Positions 60,401-64,000 of a DNA stretch of 64,000 nt are shown one piece after another. A program made the position numbers and the translations under genes. The notes under the pieces are model-generated. The model was not told the DNA's origin, did not search any database, and was given only the letters and a program-made list of their open reading frames with translations. Every line of letters starts with the position of its first letter. The stretch's first letter is position 1. Source of the stretch: Lasioglossum baleicum (taxonomy: Eukaryota; Arthropoda; Insecta; Hymenoptera; Halictidae); contig NW_027469325.1 in NCBI RefSeq assembly GCF_051020765.1, forward strand, positions 62,001-126,000, read 5' to 3'.

Positions 60401-62018
60401 AACGCATAACGCATAACGCATAACGCATAACGCATAACGCATAACGCATAACGCATAACGCATAACGCATAACGCATAACGCATAACGCATAACGCATAA
60501 CGCATGACGCATAACGGATAACCCATAACGCATAACGCATAAAGCATAGTCCATAACGGATAACGCATGACGCATAACGGATAACCCATAACGCATAACG
60601 CATAAAGCATAGTCCATAACGCATAACGCATGACACATTACTCATAACGCATTACGCATAACGCATAACGCATAATGCATAACGCATTACGCATAACGCA
60701 TAACGCTCAATGAAAAATTCATAACGCATAACGCATAACGCATAACGCATAACGCATAACGCATAACGCATAACGCATAACGCATAACGCATAACGCATA
60801 ACGCATAACGCATAACGCATAACGCATAACGCATAACGCATAACGCATAACGCATAACGCATAACGCATAACGCATAACGCATAACGAATAACGCATAAC
60901 GCATAACGCATAACGCATAACGCATAACGCATAACGCATAACGCATAACGCATAACGCATAACGCATAACGCATAACGCATAACGCATAACGCATAACGC
61001 ATAACGCATAACGCATAACGCATAATGCATAACGCATAACGCATAACGCATAACGCATAACGCATAACGCATAACGCATAACGCATAACGCGTAACGCAT
61101 AACGGATAACGCATAACGCTCAATGAAAAAGTCATAACGCATATCGCATAACGTATAACGCTTAACGCATAACGCATAACGCATAACGCGTAACGCATAA
61201 CGGATAACGCATAACGGATAACGCATAACGCATAACGCATAACGCATAACGCATAACGGATAACGCATGACGCATAACGGATAACCCACAACGCATAACG
61301 CATAAAGCATAGTCCATAACGCATAACGCATGACACATTACTCATAACGCATTACGCATAACGCATAACGCATAACGCATAACGCATAACGCATAACGCA
61401 TAACGCATAACGCATAACGCATAACGCATAACGCATAACGCATAACGCATAACGCATAACGCATAACGCATAACGCATAACGCATAACGCATAACGCATA
61501 ACGCATAACGCATAACGCATAACGCATAACGGATAACGCATGACGCATAACGCATAACGCATAACGCATAACGCATAACGCATAACGCATAACGCATAAC
61601 GCATAACGCATAACGCATAACGCATAACGCATAACGCATAACGCATAACGCATAACGCGTAACGCATAACGGATAACGCATAACGGATAACGCATAACGC
61701 ATAACGCATAACGCATAACGCATAACGCATAACGCATAACGCATAACGCATAACGCATGACGCATGACGCATGACGCATAACGCATAACGCATAACGCAT
61801 AACGCATAACGCATAACGCATAACGCATAACGCATAACGCATAACGCATAACGCATAACGCATAACGCATAACGCATAACGCATAACGCATAACGCATAA
61901 CGCATAACGCATAACGCATAACGCATAACGCATAACGCATAACGCATAACGCATAACGCATAACGCATAACGCATAACGCATAACGCATAACGCATAACG
62001 CATAACGCATAACGCATA
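57469..62018. repeat. L block 57469 (4,550 bp)
   Basis: A1C lies at 57588. A G3A unit replaces the usual C2T soon after, and the 42-bp doublet is at 57658 and 57700. T cassettes are at 58411, 59643, 60280, 60707 and 61120; those at 60280 and 60707 end in TTC instead of GTC. S doublets lie at 60122 and 60549. A lone G3T unit lies near 58967. A7G clusters occur near 60069 and 61758. Confidence 0.8.
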
Positions 62019-64000
62019 AAGCATAACGCTTAACGAATAACGCATAACGCATGACACATTACTCATAACGCATTACGCATAACGCATAACGCATAACGGA
62101 TAACGCATAATGCATAACGCATAACGCTTAACGCATGCCGCATATCGCATAACGCATAACGCATAACGCATAACGGATAACGCATAACGCATAATGCATA
62201 ACGCATAACGCATAACGCATAACGCATAACGCATAACGCATAACGCATAACGCGTAACGCATAACGGATAACGCATAACGCATAACGCATAACGCATAAC
62301 GCGTAACGCATAACGGATAACGCATAACGGATAACGCATAACGCGTAACGCATAACGGATAACGCATAACGGATAACGCATAACGCATAACGCATAACGC
62401 ATAACGCATAACGCATAACGCATAACGCATAACGCATAACGCATAACGCATAACGCATAACGCATAACGCATAACGCATAACGCATAACGCATAACGCAT
62501 AACGCATAACGCATAACGCATAACGCATAACGCATAACGCATAACGCATAACGCATAACGCATAACGGATAACGCATAACGCATAACGCATAACGCATAA
62601 CGCATAACGCATAACGCATAACGCATAACGCATAACGCATAACGCATAACGCATAACGCATAACGCATAACGCATAACGCATAACGCATAACGCATAACG
62701 CATAACGCATAACGCATAACGCATAACGCATAACGCATAACACATAACGCATAACGCGTAACGCATAACGGATAACGCATAACGGATAACGCATAACGCG
62801 TAACGCAAACGGATAACGCATAACGGATAACGCATAACGCATAACGCATAACGCATAACGCATAACGCATAACGCATAACGCATAACGCATAACGCATAA
62901 CGCATAACGCATAACGCATAACGCATAACGCATAACGCATAACGCATAACGCATAACGCATAACGCATAACGCATAACGCATAACGCATAACGCATAACG
63001 CATAACGCATAACGCATAACGCATAACGCATAACGCATAACGCATAACGCATAACGCATAACGCATAACGCATAACGCATAACGCATAACGCATAACGCA
63101 TAACGCATAACGCATAACGCATAACGCATAACGCATAACGCATAACGCATAACGCATAACGCATAACGCATAACGCATAACGCATAACGCATAACGCATA
63201 ACGCATAACGCATAACGCATAACGCATAACGCATAACGCATAACGCATAACGCATAACGCATAACGCATAACGCATAACGCATAACGCATAACGCATAAC
63301 GCATAACGCATAACGCATAACGCATAACGCATAACGCATAACGCATAACGCATAACGCATAACGCATAACGCATAACGCATAACGCATAACGCATAACAC
63401 ATAACGCATAACGCGTAACGCATAACGGATAACGCATAACGGATAACGCATAACGCGTAACGCATAACGGATAACGCATAACGGATAACGCATAACGCAT
63501 AACGCATAACGCATAACGCATAACGGATAACGCATAACGCATAACGCATAACGCATAACGCATAACGCATAACGCATAACGCATAACGCATAACGCATAA
63601 CGCATAACGCATAACGCATAACGCATAACGCATAACGCATAACGCATAACGCATAACGCATAACGCATAACGCATAACGCATAACGCATAACGCATAACG
63701 CATAACGCATAACGCATAACGCATAACGCATAACGCATAACGCATAACGCATAACGCATAACGCATAACGCATAACGCATAGCGGATAACGAATAACGCA
63801 TATCGCATAACGTATAACGCATAACGCATAACGCATAACGCATAACGCATAACGCATAACGCATAACGCATAACGCATAACGCATAACGCATAACGCATA
63901 ACGCATAACGCATAACGCATAACGCATAACGCGTAACGCATAACGCATAACGCATAACGCATAACGCATAACGCATAACGCATAACGCATAACGCATAAC
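62019..64000. repeat. Right-end L block with three 42-bp doublets
   Basis: A1C lies at 62138. A5G doublets lie at 62299/62341, 62754/62796 and 63411/63453. The last two are each preceded by a G3A unit (near 62740 and at 63397) and delimit a repeat of about 657 bp. A pure run of 81 units spans 62830-63396. A G cassette lies at 63782 with no T cassette before it. The array continues past 64000. Confidence 0.82.
62803..62808. repeat. 6-bp unit (private 1-bp deletion)
   Basis: The unit acgcaa has lost its T, between an A5G and a C4G unit. The phase moves from mod 7 = 6 to 5. The neighbouring doublets at 62299 and 63411 have a full unit here. Confidence 0.93.

Larger units (their letters stand above)
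11871..60618. repeat. 63-bp S doublets, 16 pairs
   Basis: Two gtccata units lie exactly 63 bp (9 units) apart, with C4G, A7G, C4G, G3C and C2A units between. First gtccata of each pair: 11871, 22770, 29014, 30092, 31331, 36280, 37365, 38597, 39773, 40578, 46304, 47039, 49587, 54837, 60122, 60549. Confidence 0.88.
3051..61133. repeat. T cassette family (TCAATGAAAAAGTC), 51 copies
   Basis: Three diverged units make up the cassette: acgctca, atgaaaa and agtcata, 21 bp, in register with the array. Starts of TCAATG: 3051, 6256, 9579, 11490, 12029, 13758, 14206, 15620, 17111, 17755, 18126, 18609, 19820, 21920, 22928, 24251, 24930, 25224, 25756, 27296, 28360, 29172, 29487, 30250, 30747, 31489, 31923, 32483, 33022, 34562, 35626, 36438, 36753, 37523, 38013, 38755, 39189, 39931, 40736, 44887, 46483, 47218, 49766, 53595, 55016, 56948, 58411, 59643, 60280, 60707, 61120. 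The gttcaatg subtype is at 14206, 18126, 18609, 19820, 24930, 25756, 32483 and 33022. A third subtype, with A5G-WT-C4G-WT before it, is at 17111, 28360, 29487, 30747, 31923, 35626, 36753, 38013, 39189 and 61120. Confidence 0.9.
25556..62067. repeat. L cassette family, 17 copies
   Basis: The order is C2A-A5T-C4A-WT-A7G, then acacatt, actcata and A7T. Starts: 25556, 28111, 30484, 31660, 32822, 35377, 37750, 38926, 41523, 42930, 43266, 47641, 50182, 52142, 55446, 57469, 62019. None occurs left of 25.5 kb, where the same triple-stop units follow gtccata instead. Confidence 0.9.
41642..62144. repeat. A1C subfamily marker, 7 copies
   Basis: A ccgcata unit directly follows A5T-A7G at 41642, 47760, 50301, 52261, 55565, 57588 and 62138. 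The equivalent position is consensus in the copies left of 41 kb (for example near 28230, 30603, 37868 and 39049) and at 43385. It marks one lineage of L blocks. Confidence 0.9.
41859..63487. repeat. 42-bp A5G/C4G doublets, 10 copies
   Basis: The order A5G-WT-C4G-WT-C4G-WT is repeated once, so the A5G units are 42 bp apart. Pairs: 41859/41901, 47935/47977, 50462/50504, 52492/52534, 55740/55782, 57658/57700, 62299/62341, 62754/62796, 63411/63453. The pair 43574/43602 is 28 bp apart and lacks one WT-C4G step. Confidence 0.9.
12459..63816. repeat. G cassette family (gcggata-C4A-WT-A1T-C4T), 9 copies
   Basis: Starts: 12459, 14349, 18759, 19963, 25094 (C4T end lost), 25913, 32640, 33179, 63782. 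Seven follow a gttcaatg T cassette at 21-24 units; 12459 and 63782 do not. Confidence 0.87.
1..64000. repeat. 64-kb heptanucleotide satellite array (ACGCATA)n
   Basis: Every part of the window can be parsed into 7-bp units of ACGCATA or close variants, about 9,143 units, all in the same orientation. Unit starts fall at position mod 7 = 2 at the left end and mod 7 = 5 at the right end; the shift is explained by four single-base deletions. The unit is 43% G+C with strong strand asymmetry (A3 C2 G1 T1 on the + strand). The + strand has a stop in each frame every 21 bp; the - strand is open in all frames because the unit length is not divisible by three. The array has no visible start or end here. 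No gene, tRNA, rRNA or mobile element interrupts it. It is a simple satellite with higher-order structure; its function and host are not shown by the sequence. Confidence 0.98.

Noticed and set aside
3051..61133. CRISPR-like array with T cassettes as repeats
   Set aside because: Distances between T cassettes range from about 300 bp to several kb and the intervening DNA is the same heptamer, not unique spacers. No cas genes.
1..64000. Telomere repeat
   Set aside because: Telomere units have a strand with runs of G; this unit has no GG or GGG and the array carries higher-order domains.
1..64000. Promoters or terminators inside the array
   Set aside because: TATAAC-like steps at C4T units have no matching -35 box at proper spacing, and no hairpin can form in the plain array.
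1..64000. All higher-order spacings being multiples of 21 bp (helical phasing)
   Set aside because: 42, 63, 735, 1,176 and 7,266 bp are multiples of 21, but 448, 560, 1,862, 1,960, 3,304 and 4,550 bp are not, so the rule does not hold.

Overview
The whole 64 kb is one uninterrupted tandem array of a 7-bp unit. On the + strand the unit is ACGCATA; on the - strand it reads TATGCGT. By register arithmetic there are about 9,143 units, all in one orientation. I see no protein gene, RNA gene, insertion sequence, CRISPR array or unique DNA. The array runs off both ends of the window. Variant units are named below by substitution at positions 1-7 of ACGCATA: C4G is ACGGATA, A7G is ACGCATG, A1C is CCGCATA.

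The array is a mosaic. Homogeneous runs (up to 93 identical units, 16428-17078) alternate with clusters of variant units that recur in fixed order as cassettes. The main cassettes are: T, the most diverged, containing TCAATGAAAAAGTC, 51 copies; S, a gtccata unit followed by the triple-stop units; P, A1T then acccgta; L, C2A-A5T-C4A then the triple-stop units, 17 copies, all right of 25.5 kb; and G, gcggata-C4A-WT-A1T-C4T. They define higher-order repeats of 42, 63, 560, 735, 1,176, about 1,862, about 3,300 and 7,266 bp. Almost every length change is a whole number of heptamers; only four units in the window are 6 bp long.

Layout. 1-3050: left arm without T cassettes. 3051-11489: three related blocks of about 3.2, 3.3 and 1.9 kb. 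11490-25555: a patchwork of T, P and G cassettes. 25556-39727: a 7,266-bp segment present twice, nearly identical. 39728-64000: blocks that mostly open with L; seven carry an A1C subfamily marker, and ten 42-bp doublets occur here.

The long stop-free - strand frames are by-products of a 7-bp unit: all three frames read the same heptapeptide MRYALCV. They are not annotated as genes.

The organism cannot be identified from this sequence. Heptanucleotide tandem repeats are well known in filamentous cyanobacteria (STRR sequences), but usually as short tracts. Heptanucleotide satellites of large size are known in some eukaryotes, such as the Drosophila virilis group. The higher-order structure looks like satellite DNA shaped by unequal exchange and conversion. 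Assembly error in such a repeat cannot be excluded without raw long reads.
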